The notes: generated by a model not told the origin, from the sequence alone. DNA of 64,000 bases from Luteolibacter arcticus (GCF_025950235.1 NZ_JAPDDT010000005.1:1-64000), one strand, 5' to 3'; positions 54,898-64,000 are shown, counted from the stretch's first letter. Made by a program: numbers and translations.

Positions 54898-57252
54898 GTG
54901 TCGTCCGATCCGCCCAGCATCGTCGTTTTCGCCCAGGTTCCACCGCCGGAACACGGGCAAAGCCGCATGGTGCAACTGATGCTCGATGGCCTGCGCGAGG
55001 AAGCGCCAGCACTGCAGGTCCACCACGTCGATGCCCGGTTTTCCGACACGCTCGACGACATCGGCGGCACGAACTGGACGAAGTTCACACGTTCCGGTCG
55101 CTTTGTCGCCCGGGCGTTGCGCTTGTGGATGCGACATCGCCCGGGGCTGCTCTACTACGTGCCGGGACCGGTGCGCTGGAGCGCGGTGCTCCGCGATTGG
55201 CTGATCTTGGGAAGCCTCCGGCCGTTCTATCACCATGTGGCATTCCACTGGCACGCCATCGGCCATGGTGAGTGGGCTCACGGGTCCCCAAGACTGCGGC
55301 TGCCCGGACCAAAATGGCTAGATCGCTTTGCGCGGCGCGTCAGTGCCAGGGTGCTGGAGTCGCCGACGCTGTCGATCGTCTTGACCCCACAGTCGGCGAA
55401 GGACGCAGCAGCCGTTGGTTCCAAGGCCTCACGACTGGTCCGCAACGGCATCGAGGATCCCTGCGAGGCCAAGGCTGCGGAACTCGCCGCTCAAAAGGAA
55501 AGCCGGACCCGCGAACTCGGTGGCTCGGCTAGCCCTCGCTTCCGGGCCTTGTTCATGTCGGTGGGAACGGTCGAAAAGGGGCTGTTCGACCTGCTGGAAG
55601 CCGTAAGACTTTTTCTCTCCGCAGCGCCGCAAGCTTGGGCACTGGATCTGACGATCGCCGGCGGTATCCAGCCTTCTTGCCGGGCTACCTTTGACGAGCG
55701 CCTGCAGTCGCTGATTCGCCAATTTCCCGACCAGCTGACCCTATCCGTAAAGGGCTATGTCAGCGGCTCCGAGAAACTCGCGTGTCTGGCGAGCCACGAT
55801 CTTTTCATCGCGCCGAGCCGGTGGGAGAGCTTCGGCCTCACGGTCGCGGAAGCCATGGCCTCTGGGTTGGCCGTCGTTGCCGCAGCCTCGGATGGCGTGC
55901 AGGGAGTGTTGCCAGACGATTACCCCTTCCTCGCCCCGGTGGCGGATCCGCCGGCTCTCGCCTGGGCAATCCGCCAGTGCTGCGATTCCCTAGTGGCGGG
56001 ACGGGGAACCGAGCTTCACCACGAGCTGCGGCAGACCTTTCTCGATCGCTATCGGCGAGCGGATTTCTGCCGTGAGATTGCTGCCACGCTTGAGCCGCTG
56101 GCCAGCGGCCTTGGAGAGCTTGCAAAGACCGCCGGTCCCCTCCGCCTGCAGGTCTATCTGGCCGACCAGAATCCGAAACTCGGGAGAAGCCTCGGCATCT
56201 CCCGCATGACCCAGGTGCTGCTCAAGGAGCTGGCGATCCGCGAAGAGCTGGCCTTGAAAGGCATTACCTCGCGATCGTCGATCCAGATGCCGGATGGATC
56301 CTCCGCCGTCGTGGTACCGTGGACCACCCGCGGGAGGGTGGCGCGGGTCATGACCGACCACCTGCACCCGGTCTGGCGCCCCGGGAGGCACCCCGATGTC
56401 TTCTATTTCCCCAAGGGCTTCCTGCCGCGCCTGCATGGGATGTGCTCGCCGTCCGTGGTCACCATCCACGACACCATCATCCAGTACTACGCGGACCACT
56501 ATCCCGAGTGGCGGACCGAAATCGAGTACCGCTACTGGGCCAGCATGTTGAAGCACACGCTCCGCCACGCCGATGGCATCCTCACCATCTCGGAAGCGGC
56601 GCGTCGTCAGATCCGTGAATTCATGGAGCGGCACGGCATTCCCGCCAAGCCCATCACGGTGACCTTCGAGCCGTGTATCTACGAATCCATCCCGCAGCCG
56701 GTGTCTCCGGTGAAGGACAATTACGTGCTGCACCTCGGCTCGCGCGAGCCTCACAAGCGAACCGCCTGGCTGATCCGCCAGTGGGCGGAAGCCTCGCGCA
56801 CTCGCGCCGACCTGCCGAAGCTCCACGTGGTCGGGAAGCTGCCGGACGAAGTGGTAGAGATCGCCAAATCCTGTCCGCAGGTGGAGCGGCTGCCGTTCCT
56901 CGATGACGAGGCTCTGCAGCGGCAGTTCGAGATGGCCCGCGCGCTGATCTTCCCGTCCGAGATCGAAGGCTTCGGCCTGCCCGCGGTGGAGGCTTACTTC
57001 CTCGGCACACCGGTCTGCTTCACCCGCGGCACCTCGATCGAGGAGGTGTTAGGCGATGCCGCAAGCTGCGGCGGATTCGATCTTAGCGAGCCCGCAAGCC
57101 TCTTCACCGCACTGGACGACGTGCTGGCGCTCCCGCCCGGGCAAGTCAGGGACTGGGGCCTGTCACTGCGGGATAAATATGCGGCGCGGGTGGTCGCCGA
57201 CCTGATGGTGGAGGTTTTTCACGAAGTCTCGCGACACCATACCGCCCGATGA
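54898..57252 (+). CDS. Two-domain glycosyltransferase (two GT4 units fused)
   Basis: From GTG 54898 (TTG at 54889 also possible) this is a 784-residue protein with two complete GT-B modules. The first, residues about 1-410, has VVFAQVPPPEHGQSRMVQLML and LFIAPSRWESFGLTVAEAMASGLAVVAAA (E-x7-E). The second, about 415-784, starts LQVYLADQNPKLGRSLGISRM and has YVLHLGSREPHKRTAWLIR and LIFPSEIEGFGLPAVEAYFLGTPVCFTRG (E-x7-E). It may add two sugars in sequence. The stop overlaps the next gene by four bases. Confidence 0.87.
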   Translation: MSSDPPSIVVFAQVPPPEHGQSRMVQLMLDGLREEAPALQVHHVDARFSDTLDDIGGTNWTKFTRSGRFVARALRLWMRHRPGLLYYVPGPVRWSAVLRDWLILGSLRPFYHHVAFHWHAIGHGEWAHGSPRLRLPGPKWLDRFARRVSARVLESPTLSIVLTPQSAKDAAAVGSKASRLVRNGIEDPCEAKAAELAAQKESRTRELGGSASPRFRALFMSVGTVEKGLFDLLEAVRLFLSAAPQAWALDLTIAGGIQPSCRATFDERLQSLIRQFPDQLTLSVKGYVSGSEKLACLASHDLFIAPSRWESFGLTVAEAMASGLAVVAAASDGVQGVLPDDYPFLAPVADPPALAWAIRQCCDSLVAGRGTELHHELRQTFLDRYRRADFCREIAATLEPLASGLGELAKTAGPLRLQVYLADQNPKLGRSLGISRMTQVLLKELAIREELALKGITSRSSIQMPDGSSAVVVPWTTRGRVARVMTDHLHPVWRPGRHPDVFYFPKGFLPRLHGMCSPSVVTIHDTIIQYYADHYPEWRTEIEYRYWASMLKHTLRHADGILTISEAARRQIREFMERHGIPAKPITVTFEPCIYESIPQPVSPVKDNYVLHLGSREPHKRTAWLIRQWAEASRTRADLPKLHVVGKLPDEVVEIAKSCPQVERLPFLDDEALQRQFEMARALIFPSEIEGFGLPAVEAYFLGTPVCFTRGTSIEEVLGDAASCGGFDLSEPASLFTALDDVLALPPGQVRDWGLSLRDKYAARVVADLMVEVFHEVSRHHTAR

Positions 57253-58022
57253 TCCGCGCCATCCTCAGGGCTGCGGGCTTCGATCCGCGGCGCTTTCCCA
57301 CCGCCCTCTCCGGCTGGCAACGCTTCGCCCGCGATCGCGATCGCTTCCGCGGACTGCCCGGGGCCGATTCCCTGCCACAGGGAAAGGATCTGCCGATGCT
57401 TACGGAGTTCGGCGAATCTTCCGGCCATCTCGGTGCGTACTTTTTCCAAGACCTCCAGGTCGCCCGCTGGATTCTAACAGATCAGCCGCAACGTCACGTC
57501 GATGTCGGCTCACGGCTCGATGGATTCGTCGGCCATCTGGCCGTCTTCCGCGCGGTGGACGTGCTCGATATCCGGCCGCAGCCGATCCCGGTGCCGAACG
57601 TGCACTTCCATCAGGTCGATCTGGCAGCAGATCTTCCGGCCGAGTGGGTGGCCTGCACGGACTCGCTGTCCTGTCTTCACACCATCGAGCACTTCGGCCT
57701 CGGGCGCTATGGCGATGACGTCGATCCATTGGGCCATCTGAAAGGCTTGGAGCAACTCAAGCGGATGGTGAAGCCGGGCGGACGCTTTTACCTCTCCACA
57801 CCGATCGGGCCGGAGCGCGTCGAGTTCAATGCCCACCGCATCTTCGCTGCTTCCACCGTGACCGGCTGGTTTCAGGACGGCTGGACCATCGAGCGCTTCG
57901 CCGTGGTGGATGACGCCACGCACCTGCATCCCGATATCAATTGGCGATCAGCCGAGGCGGCGAATCACTTCGGTTGCCGGGCGGGCGTCGGCATCGTCTG
58001 CGCCCTGCGCACTTCACCGTGA
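57249..58022 (+). CDS. DUF268-type SAM-binding protein
   Basis: A 257-residue protein. GESSGHLGAYFFQDLQVARWI and RHVDVGSRLDGFVGHLAVFRAVDVLDIRP match the DUF268 group, which has a methyltransferase-like fold, and SLSCLHTIEHFGLGRYGDDVDPLGHLKGLEQLKRMVKPGGRFYLSTPIG follows motif II and III positions. Proteins of this kind occur in surface polysaccharide loci. The reaction is not known; an O-methylation is plausible. It overlaps the genes on both sides (ATGA, GTGA). Confidence 0.75.
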   Translation: MIRAILRAAGFDPRRFPTALSGWQRFARDRDRFRGLPGADSLPQGKDLPMLTEFGESSGHLGAYFFQDLQVARWILTDQPQRHVDVGSRLDGFVGHLAVFRAVDVLDIRPQPIPVPNVHFHQVDLAADLPAEWVACTDSLSCLHTIEHFGLGRYGDDVDPLGHLKGLEQLKRMVKPGGRFYLSTPIGPERVEFNAHRIFAASTVTGWFQDGWTIERFAVVDDATHLHPDINWRSAEAANHFGCRAGVGIVCALRTSP

Positions 58023-58915
58023 AACGACGACTGATCGACCGGTTGCACGACCGTCTCTGGAAAGAGTACAGCGTGCGAAAGACTACGGACAACTTCGCCA
58101 CCACCGGCAGAGCCGGTCGCCACGGCAGTGTGTCCGGCACCATGGCATGGCCGGATGCCTGTGCCATTCTCGCCGATGGCGAAAGCGGCAGCCACGGCTT
58201 CCGGCGCGAGCGCGCGGTCCGCGAGGTGGTGGAAACCCTGGGCCCGAGCGATGGCCGCTATCATGCGCGAAGGATCCGCGCCCTCGCCCCGGAGCTGCTC
58301 GCGGATTCCCGGCTCCGTGCGGTGGATGAGTGGGGCAATCCCATCCGCTGGCCCGGACTGCTGTTAGGCACGGGAGTACCCTTCAGCCCGACCACGCTGC
58401 GCTACCTTTCCCATGCACTGTGGCTGCGCGATCACAGGCGCGTGAAACCCGGCGGGACGGTCGTTGAGATCGGTGTCGGCTTCGGCGGTCTGGCGGCGAT
58501 GAACGCCATCGTCTCCAACGCGCACACCGTTCTCGTCGATCTGCCGCCAGTAGCCCGGGCCGCCCTGCGGATGCTGAATGAAACGAGCCTCGGCGAATTT
58601 GCCACGTCCGCTGACGAAACCGGACCCCTGGACAGTTTCTGTGTGGTCTCGAACTATGCTTTCACCGAGCTGACTTCGGATCTACAGGACCACTACATCG
58701 ACCGCTACCTCCGCGCCTCGTCCACCGGGATGATCGTGAGCAATGCCAACGTCTTCTCCCGCTCCATCGGCGGGCGGGATGACGCCGCGCTGGTCTCCGC
58801 GCTGCAAGCGGCCGGCATTCCCGCGAAGCTGGAGCGCGAGGCCGATCTGTTAGGCCCGAGCGATCATCTCTGTGGAGTGACGCTGATCACATGGGGCAGA
58901 GGCACCGGGCCATGA
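58019..58915 (+). CDS. Putative sugar O-methyltransferase
   Basis: From GTG 58019, overlapping the DUF268 gene's stop, this is a 298-residue protein. VVEIGVGFGGLAAMNAIVSNAHTVLVDLPPVARAALRMLNE contains the SAM-binding motif and a D-L-P-P segment typical of the putative sugar O-methyltransferase family of polysaccharide loci; FCVVSNYAFTELTSDLQDHYIDRYL follows. The stop overlaps the fucosyltransferase start (ATGA), linking methylation and fucosylation genes. The substrate is unknown. Confidence 0.72.
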   Translation: MKRRLIDRLHDRLWKEYSVRKTTDNFATTGRAGRHGSVSGTMAWPDACAILADGESGSHGFRRERAVREVVETLGPSDGRYHARRIRALAPELLADSRLRAVDEWGNPIRWPGLLLGTGVPFSPTTLRYLSHALWLRDHRRVKPGGTVVEIGVGFGGLAAMNAIVSNAHTVLVDLPPVARAALRMLNETSLGEFATSADETGPLDSFCVVSNYAFTELTSDLQDHYIDRYLRASSTGMIVSNANVFSRSIGGRDDAALVSALQAAGIPAKLEREADLLGPSDHLCGVTLITWGRGTGP

Positions 58916-59793
58916 TTCGCATCGTCCTGCTCGGCCGGCTTGGCAACAACCTGTTCCAGTACGCGCTGGGCCGGGTGCTGGCGGAAAAGCACGGCGTGCC
59001 GCTGGCGATGGACGGCTCCTGGTTCAACTCACCAGGCTGGGACGAGGTGAAATGCCTGCGCGATTTGCCCGGCCCTGCGGCCGGCCATGCCCGCATCGTG
59101 CGGCGCTGTTCTCCGGCTGCGCGTGCATTGCGGAAATTCACCGGTCACCACTACTGGCAACTGCGCGGCGTGCCGGAACTGCGCGAACGAGAGGATCACC
59201 AAGGCTTCGACGCCCGGTTCCTTGAAGCGCCCGCCAATTGCCTGATCTTCGGCTATTTCCAGACGCCGCGCTATTTTTCCAGCATCGAACCCAAGCTCCG
59301 CGAGGAGCTGCGGACGGATGGCCTCGGCCTGGAAACCGGCCATGAAGGACTGGCGGAAAGCTTGCGCGCGCCTAACAGCGTGGCGGTCCATGTCCGGCGC
59401 GGCGACTACGCCGGCAACCCGTTTCTCGATGTGTGCGGGATGGACTACTATCTGGAAGCGATGCGTCGGCTGCGGGAAACACTCCCCGCTCCGCGGTTCC
59501 ACATTTTCTCCGATGACCCGGCGTGGTGCACGAACCGCTTCACCGGCGAAGACATCGTCATCACCGGTGGGCCTGCGCGGCGGTCACCCTTGGTCGATCT
59601 TCACCTGATGAGTCTGGCGAAGCATCACGTGATCGCCAATAGCAGCTACTCGTGGTGGGCCGCTTGGCTCGGAAAGAAGCCAGGTCAGCGGGTGCTGATG
59701 CCTGCCGAGTGGTTCCGGGGAATCCGTGCCCCGATCGCCGAGAAGCAGTGCGAAGGCTGGGAAATCGTAACCCTCGGCCCCACACCGACATGA
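58912..59793 (+). CDS. GT11-family alpha-1,2-fucosyltransferase-like protein
   Basis: From ATG 58912 this is a 293-residue inverting transferase. The N-terminus IRIVLLGRLGNNLFQYALGRVLAEKH and the donor-binding motif SVAVHVRRGDYAGNPF (H-x-R-R-x-D) define GT11; FHIFSDDPAWC and HHVIANSSYSWWAAWLG complete the family pattern. It would transfer fucose from GDP-fucose, made by Gmd and Fcl in block 1. It overlaps the genes on both sides by ATGA. Confidence 0.88.
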   Translation: MIRIVLLGRLGNNLFQYALGRVLAEKHGVPLAMDGSWFNSPGWDEVKCLRDLPGPAAGHARIVRRCSPAARALRKFTGHHYWQLRGVPELREREDHQGFDARFLEAPANCLIFGYFQTPRYFSSIEPKLREELRTDGLGLETGHEGLAESLRAPNSVAVHVRRGDYAGNPFLDVCGMDYYLEAMRRLRETLPAPRFHIFSDDPAWCTNRFTGEDIVITGGPARRSPLVDLHLMSLAKHHVIANSSYSWWAAWLGKKPGQRVLMPAEWFRGIRAPIAEKQCEGWEIVTLGPTPT

Positions 59794-62183
59794 GCGAGGA
59801 ACCTTCCGAAAAGGCATTCCCGGCGACACCTTCAGTCCGCCGTCGGCAGACCTTCGTCTGTGCATGCATTTGCGCGGCAGCGATCCTCGCCTGGTTTTCA
59901 CCATGGTGGATGGGCGGTCGCGTCCTTGCACCGCTCGATGTGATGCACGAGCTGCTGCAGCCATGGCGCGGCACCGATGCGCAGGTCTCGGTGAAGAATC
60001 ACTTCGTCGTCGATGCGATCGACAACTACCTGACCTATCGCATCCTCGCCGCCGACAGCTATCGCGCCGAAGGCTGGGTCGGCTGGAGTTCGCTGACCTA
60101 TGGGGGCACGGTGCAGTACGCCAATACCATGGCGCTCTACTATGACTGGACGATGCAGCTTCACCGGTGGTTCGACTTCTGGACCGCGTGGCATCTCGGC
60201 ATCATGGGCCAGTTCCTGTTGGCCTCGCTCGGCATGCTGCTGTTCCTGCGCGGCCGGGGGATCGGGCCGCTGTGGTCCTGCTGCGGAGCGCTGGCCTACG
60301 CTGCGAACACGCAGTTCATCATCTGGGTCTACCATCGCTGGGCACTGAGCGCCTTCTGCTGGGTGCCGTGGATCCTGTGGGCGGCCGATTGCTACAAGCG
60401 GGGACGAAAGCCGGCATGGGCGTTGGTGCCGGCATTCATCGCCATGGCATTTCTGGGAGGCTCATTGCAGCACTGCGCCTTCGTGGCATTGGTGGTGAGC
60501 GCACTATGGGCGGAGGAAGCGCTGAAGGCCGGCAAGTCACTGGTGGCACAGGCCCGCCTGTTAGGACGCTACTCTGCGTGGGGAGTCCTCGCGGCAGGCA
60601 TGGCGGCGATGATGCTGCTGCCGTGCATCGCGGCCTACCATGAGAGCAGCCAGCTCGGCCTGCACTCGACTGCCCGCATGGGCCTCTATCCCCACGGCAT
60701 GCTCCAGCCCGTGATGAACCTGCTGGCCTATGCCTTGCAAGTTTTCCCATCGGTGGTCGGGCGGCCGTGCACGATGGACGCGCTCAAGGTCTTCAAGAGC
60801 GAGCTGTTCTTCGTGGCCTACTTCGGTTCGCTGCCGGTGCTCATAGCCTTCCTTGCCTGCTTTCGGAAGAACGTCCCGCCGCTGGCGCGGTTTCTCATCC
60901 TGATCGGGCTCTTGATCCCGCTGACCCCGCTGGTGAAGTATCTCTATCAGCGGATGCTGCTGATCTGGATCTTGGGTGGCATCTTCGCCTTCGTCGATTT
61001 CATGCAGCGGTCGAGCCCGACAACGAGATTGCGGATCGCGAAAGTGACCGGTATCTGTGCAGGGGCCGCAGTGATTCTTTGGACCCTCGGCAGCCTTGTC
61101 CTCGCGATGAAGCGGGAGCAAGTGACGGCGCTGCTTCAAGCGAAGTTCCTGGGGCCCGGCAGCGGAGGAGCATTCGGGATTTTCAAATCGTGGATGCAGG
61201 GTCGTCTGGAAGGCTTCGTGAACGACTGCCTGATCTGGAGTCCGCAGCAGTTGATCCCGCTGGCACTTTTCTTCGCGTCCTTGGCGGGCCTCGCCCTGAC
61301 GGCGAGTGTCGTCAGCCGCCGCCGCATGATCGGATCGGGCATCGTGGCGGTCGCCGGGCTTGCGGAGCTGATGGTTTTCAGCAGCCGCTGGGTCACATGG
61401 TCGGACTTGGCGAAGCATCCCCTGTTTCCTGTCACGCCTGAGGCCGCAGCGCTTCAACAACACGTCAAGAACGGGCGGATTTTCACCTCGATCAAGTCGC
61501 TCGAAACGCACATGGCCGAGACTCCCTTCCTGCCTAACACCTTGACCGCTTACGGCGTCGCCACCATCAGCGGCTTCGACAGCATCGCGAAAGACGGGAT
61601 GGTTTCGCCTGCCAGGCTGAGTGGAGATGCTCGCTCGCTTGGACGCATCGGGGTCAGCCATCTGGTGACCTGCCCCGGCAACGCACCGCGTGAGGCGGCA
61701 TGGGAAAAGGTGTGGTCGAGTGAAGTGATGGAGATCTATCAAAACCGCGATGCCGTCCCGCGCTATGTCGGATTCCAGGACGACTCTTCCAAGGACTCTT
61801 TCCTCCGCAACGAGGGCTCATCCCACTGGGAGACATTGCAGGAAAGCAGCGGACGCGAGAACGCGCGGAAGATCGAGGTGCCGCCGGGCATCCGTTGGAT
61901 CCGCATTGCTGAGAACCAGGCGGACGGCTGGAAGTATCGCACTGCCGATTCGGCTCCCGACGCCTGGCGGCCGGTCCTGCGGGCACCTGACGCGAGCATG
62001 GTGCTGCCGCTGGAGAATCCTCCTCCCGGTCAACCGACCACGGTGCTGATGGAATACGATCCACCGCTGCGCAAAGCCGGCTTCGTCGTTTCCACCGTCG
62101 CACTTCTCCTCACGATCTTGAGTGCGTGGGGAGTTAGCCGTCTCAAGCCGCGTGCACCGGCGGAAGCCCGTGGCACCGCCTGA
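59790..62183 (+). CDS. YfhO-like polytopic membrane protein
   Basis: A 797-residue protein with about a dozen hydrophobic segments in the first 540 residues and a soluble C-terminal domain, then a last membrane helix near 770. The layout, with PWWMGGRVLAPLDVMHELLQPW near the start and WSSLTYGGTVQYAN, resembles YfhO-family proteins, which are GT-C-like and linked to glycosylation of lipoteichoic acid and other polymers. The substrate is unknown. It could add a lipid-linked sugar at the outer membrane face. Confidence 0.7.
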   Translation: MSEEPSEKAFPATPSVRRRQTFVCACICAAAILAWFSPWWMGGRVLAPLDVMHELLQPWRGTDAQVSVKNHFVVDAIDNYLTYRILAADSYRAEGWVGWSSLTYGGTVQYANTMALYYDWTMQLHRWFDFWTAWHLGIMGQFLLASLGMLLFLRGRGIGPLWSCCGALAYAANTQFIIWVYHRWALSAFCWVPWILWAADCYKRGRKPAWALVPAFIAMAFLGGSLQHCAFVALVVSALWAEEALKAGKSLVAQARLLGRYSAWGVLAAGMAAMMLLPCIAAYHESSQLGLHSTARMGLYPHGMLQPVMNLLAYALQVFPSVVGRPCTMDALKVFKSELFFVAYFGSLPVLIAFLACFRKNVPPLARFLILIGLLIPLTPLVKYLYQRMLLIWILGGIFAFVDFMQRSSPTTRLRIAKVTGICAGAAVILWTLGSLVLAMKREQVTALLQAKFLGPGSGGAFGIFKSWMQGRLEGFVNDCLIWSPQQLIPLALFFASLAGLALTASVVSRRRMIGSGIVAVAGLAELMVFSSRWVTWSDLAKHPLFPVTPEAAALQQHVKNGRIFTSIKSLETHMAETPFLPNTLTAYGVATISGFDSIAKDGMVSPARLSGDARSLGRIGVSHLVTCPGNAPREAAWEKVWSSEVMEIYQNRDAVPRYVGFQDDSSKDSFLRNEGSSHWETLQESSGRENARKIEVPPGIRWIRIAENQADGWKYRTADSAPDAWRPVLRAPDASMVLPLENPPPGQPTTVLMEYDPPLRKAGFVVSTVALLLTILSAWGVSRLKPRAPAEARGTA

Positions 62184-62225
62184 CCGGTTCCTTTCCATCC
62201 TTGTACTAGATTCATCGAAGTTGCC

Positions 62226-63392
62226 ATGCGCTGGTTCACCTGCACCCCCATGGACTTCGGTGGAGGACCGGACTTCTTTGCACGGGACAGCGGGCTGCTT
62301 TGCCGCGGATTCCAGGAGGCGGGCGTCGAAAGCCGGGCGATCATGCCCGGTGCATCTCGGCCGGACGATGAGCCGGACCTCATCCGCACCGGCTACGCCG
62401 ACCTTGAGAGTCCCGCATGGTGGCGCGGTCACGAACTCGATGGCGTGGTCCTCTACGCCTGGGGGCGGGCGAAGTTCCGGAAAGTGGCGGAAGCCATCCG
62501 CGAGGCCGGAATATTCCTCGTGCTCAATCAGGACAGTGGCGGGCTGGTAAGTCCTCGCCTCGATCCCGCCGCGTGGTGGCGCGAACAGCTCGTCGTTTCC
62601 GGCGCGGGCCGCACTCCGGGCGGATGGTGGCGCTTCTCAAAGCGAGCCGCCCGCGGCCTGACCATCGGGCTAGCTCTATCCGATCCATTGCGGGCCGCGC
62701 ATCTCCGTGCCGGAAATGTCATCGCGTGTGTGACCCCGGTGGCGGCGGATCATTACCGCCACTTCTGTCGCATCTACGGCGGCGAGGACTTTGCCGCGCG
62801 GGTGCGGGTGGTGCCGCATCCGGTGAATCCGTTGTTCCGGTTTGATGGAAGTCCGAAGACACGGTCCCTCGCAGTGATCGGCCGGTGGGATGATGCGACC
62901 CAGAAGCGCCCGGAGCTGATGATGGAAGCAGTTACGAATTTGTTAGATTCTGACTTTGAAGTGACCGTGGACATCGTCGGCCATGCGACTGCGGAGCTAC
63001 GAAAGTGGGCGGAGAAGCGGGACCGCGTGCGATTGCACGGCCGGATCGCGCCGGAAGCCATTGCCGAGATCCTGTCTCGTGCGCAGGTCGCGTGGTGCCC
63101 ATCGGCCTTCGAATCCTTTCACATCGCGAGCGGCGAGGCCTTGTGCTGCGGGTGCTCGGTGGTGGCAGCGGTCTCGCCGTCCTTGGCCGCGTTCCCGTGG
63201 TTTGTGAGCGAGGCTTCGGGCACTCTGGCAGCAACGGATGACCTGGCGGGCCATGTGGCGGCGATCCGCAGCGAATTGAGCGCCTGGGACCACGGACGTC
63301 GCGATGGCGCAGCCATCTCAGGCACGTGGCAATCCCGCCTGCACGCACCGGAAGTGGCGCGCCTCGTCATTTCGATTGCCGGGGAGAGATGA
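62226..63392 (+). CDS. GT-B-type glycosyltransferase
   Basis: A 388-residue protein. The start RWFTCTPMDFGGGPDFFARDSGLLCRGFQEAG is a GT4-like N-domain; the donor domain has LAVIGRWDDATQKRPELMMEAV and VAWCPSAFESFHIASGEALCCGCSVVAAVSPSL, with the E-x7-E region E-S-F-H-I-A-S-G-E. The overall fold fits GT4, although the N-terminal part is divergent. Donor and acceptor are unknown. It lies between the YfhO-like gene and a GT2 gene. Confidence 0.8.
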   Translation: MRWFTCTPMDFGGGPDFFARDSGLLCRGFQEAGVESRAIMPGASRPDDEPDLIRTGYADLESPAWWRGHELDGVVLYAWGRAKFRKVAEAIREAGIFLVLNQDSGGLVSPRLDPAAWWREQLVVSGAGRTPGGWWRFSKRAARGLTIGLALSDPLRAAHLRAGNVIACVTPVAADHYRHFCRIYGGEDFAARVRVVPHPVNPLFRFDGSPKTRSLAVIGRWDDATQKRPELMMEAVTNLLDSDFEVTVDIVGHATAELRKWAEKRDRVRLHGRIAPEAIAEILSRAQVAWCPSAFESFHIASGEALCCGCSVVAAVSPSLAAFPWFVSEASGTLAATDDLAGHVAAIRSELSAWDHGRRDGAAISGTWQSRLHAPEVARLVISIAGER

Positions 63393-63418
63393 ATCGCAAG
63401 CCTTGAGCCGACCTTCCC

Positions 63419-64000
63419 GTGGACTTTACGATCATCACGCCCAACCTGAACTACGGCCGCTTTCTGGGCGACTGCCTGGCAAGCGTGTCCGCGCAGGAAG
63501 GCGTGACCCTCGAGCACCTCATCTTCGATGGCGGCTCCACCGATGACAGCGCCACGGTAGCCGCGCGCTTTCCCCACGCACGCTGGACGCAGGGGAAGGA
63601 CAGCGGGATGTCGCAGGCGATCAACCGTGGCTTCGATGCCGCCCAAGGCGATTGGGTGATGTGGCTGAATGCCGACGACCGCCTGAAGCCCGGTGCGCTG
63701 GCCACCATGGTCGAGAGGCTCCGCAGAAGTACGGCGGACATCGTATATGGCGACTTCGATTTCATCGACGAGTCCGGCAAGCACCTGCGGACCGTGCGCC
63801 TGCCGGGCTGGTCGGCCTTCGTTCACGTCCATCACCATTGCTACATCGGCTCGACCGCGGCGTTTTATCGCCGGGCCTCCGTGATCGCGGCGGGCCACCG
63901 GCTGCGCGAGGACTTCCGCTACGTGATGGATGGCGAATTCTTCGCCCGGCTCCATGCCGCAGGCCTGAGCTTCGAACATCTGCCGGTGACAGTGGCCGAC
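63419..64000 (+). CDS. GT2-family glycosyltransferase (3' end outside window)
   Basis: From GTG 63419 the frame is open for 194 codons to the window edge. FTIITPNLNYGRFLGDCLASV, LEHLIFDGGSTDDSATV, DSGMSQAINRGFDAAQGDWVMWLNADDRLKPGAL (N-A-D-D metal site) and IVYGDFDFIDESGKHL show a GT2 enzyme close to the one at 54075. Start choice: the GTG gives the motif at residue 2, as in the paralog, and no upstream in-frame ATG is better. The C-terminus is missing only because the window ends. Confidence 0.87.
   Translation, partial: MDFTIITPNLNYGRFLGDCLASVSAQEGVTLEHLIFDGGSTDDSATVAARFPHARWTQGKDSGMSQAINRGFDAAQGDWVMWLNADDRLKPGALATMVERLRRSTADIVYGDFDFIDESGKHLRTVRLPGWSAFVHVHHHCYIGSTAAFYRRASVIAAGHRLREDFRYVMDGEFFARLHAAGLSFEHLPVTVAD

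Overview
The window looks like part of a GC-rich Verrucomicrobiota chromosome. I infer this from the gene content: a secreted sulfatase with TSP3, PA14 and LamG modules, many small nucleotidyltransferase and antitoxin-like genes, abundant FkbM and MBOAT genes, and short intergenic repeat families. No rRNA or other marker confirms the taxon. Nearly all of it is one very large extracellular polysaccharide (EPS) locus. Every convincing gene from 2396 to the right edge is on the + strand, many start codons overlap the previous stop, and I found no clear intrinsic terminator.

Layout. 1-2242: left flank with an Imm7-type immunity gene, a membrane protein and a divergent YnbA-like CDP-alcohol phosphatidyltransferase. 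2396-5000: a methyltransferase, then a regulatory pair, a GbsR/MarR-like repressor (3946) and an RfaH-like NusG paralog (4458). 5021-20871: block 1, nucleotide-sugar synthesis (UDP-xylose synthase-like, UDP-galactopyranose mutase, UDP-HexNAc dehydrogenase, DegT aminotransferase, GDP-fucose by gmd/fcl, a cytidylyltransferase-kinase fusion), a WecG/TagA transferase, PAPS synthesis (cysC, cysD, cysN) and two methyltransferases. Small toxin-antitoxin-like genes and two inverted-repeat elements lie between these genes. 20903-47231: block 2, VTT protein, two MBOAT/SGNH pairs, Wzy/WaaL-like protein, Wzx-like flippase, many glycosyltransferases, acyltransferases, FkbM methyltransferases, a small sugar-oxidoreductase module and a sulfotransferase. 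47298-53986: a glycosyltransferase, a NarL-type two-component pair and the sulfatase. 54075-64000: more glycosyltransferases including a GT11 fucosyltransferase, two methyltransferases, a YfhO-like membrane protein and a GT2 gene cut by the window edge.

The most interesting signal is regulatory. An 18-bp palindrome, GTTCATTT-N4-TTGAAC, occurs just upstream of the GbsR-like gene and at the head of both EPS blocks. About 100-120 nt after the last two copies, and 27-38 nt before the first start codon of each block, lies a near-identical 25-nt element. Its core GGCGGCAGCTTG differs at one defined position from the enterobacterial ops element GGCGGTAGCnTG that recruits RfaH. The locus therefore appears to carry its own repressor, repressor sites, antiterminator and antiterminator-loading sites. 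The predicted product is a fucose-containing, O-acetylated, O-methylated and probably sulfated polysaccharide made by a Wzx/Wzy-type route. The initiating phosphoglycosyltransferase and the Wza/Wzc export parts are not in this window.
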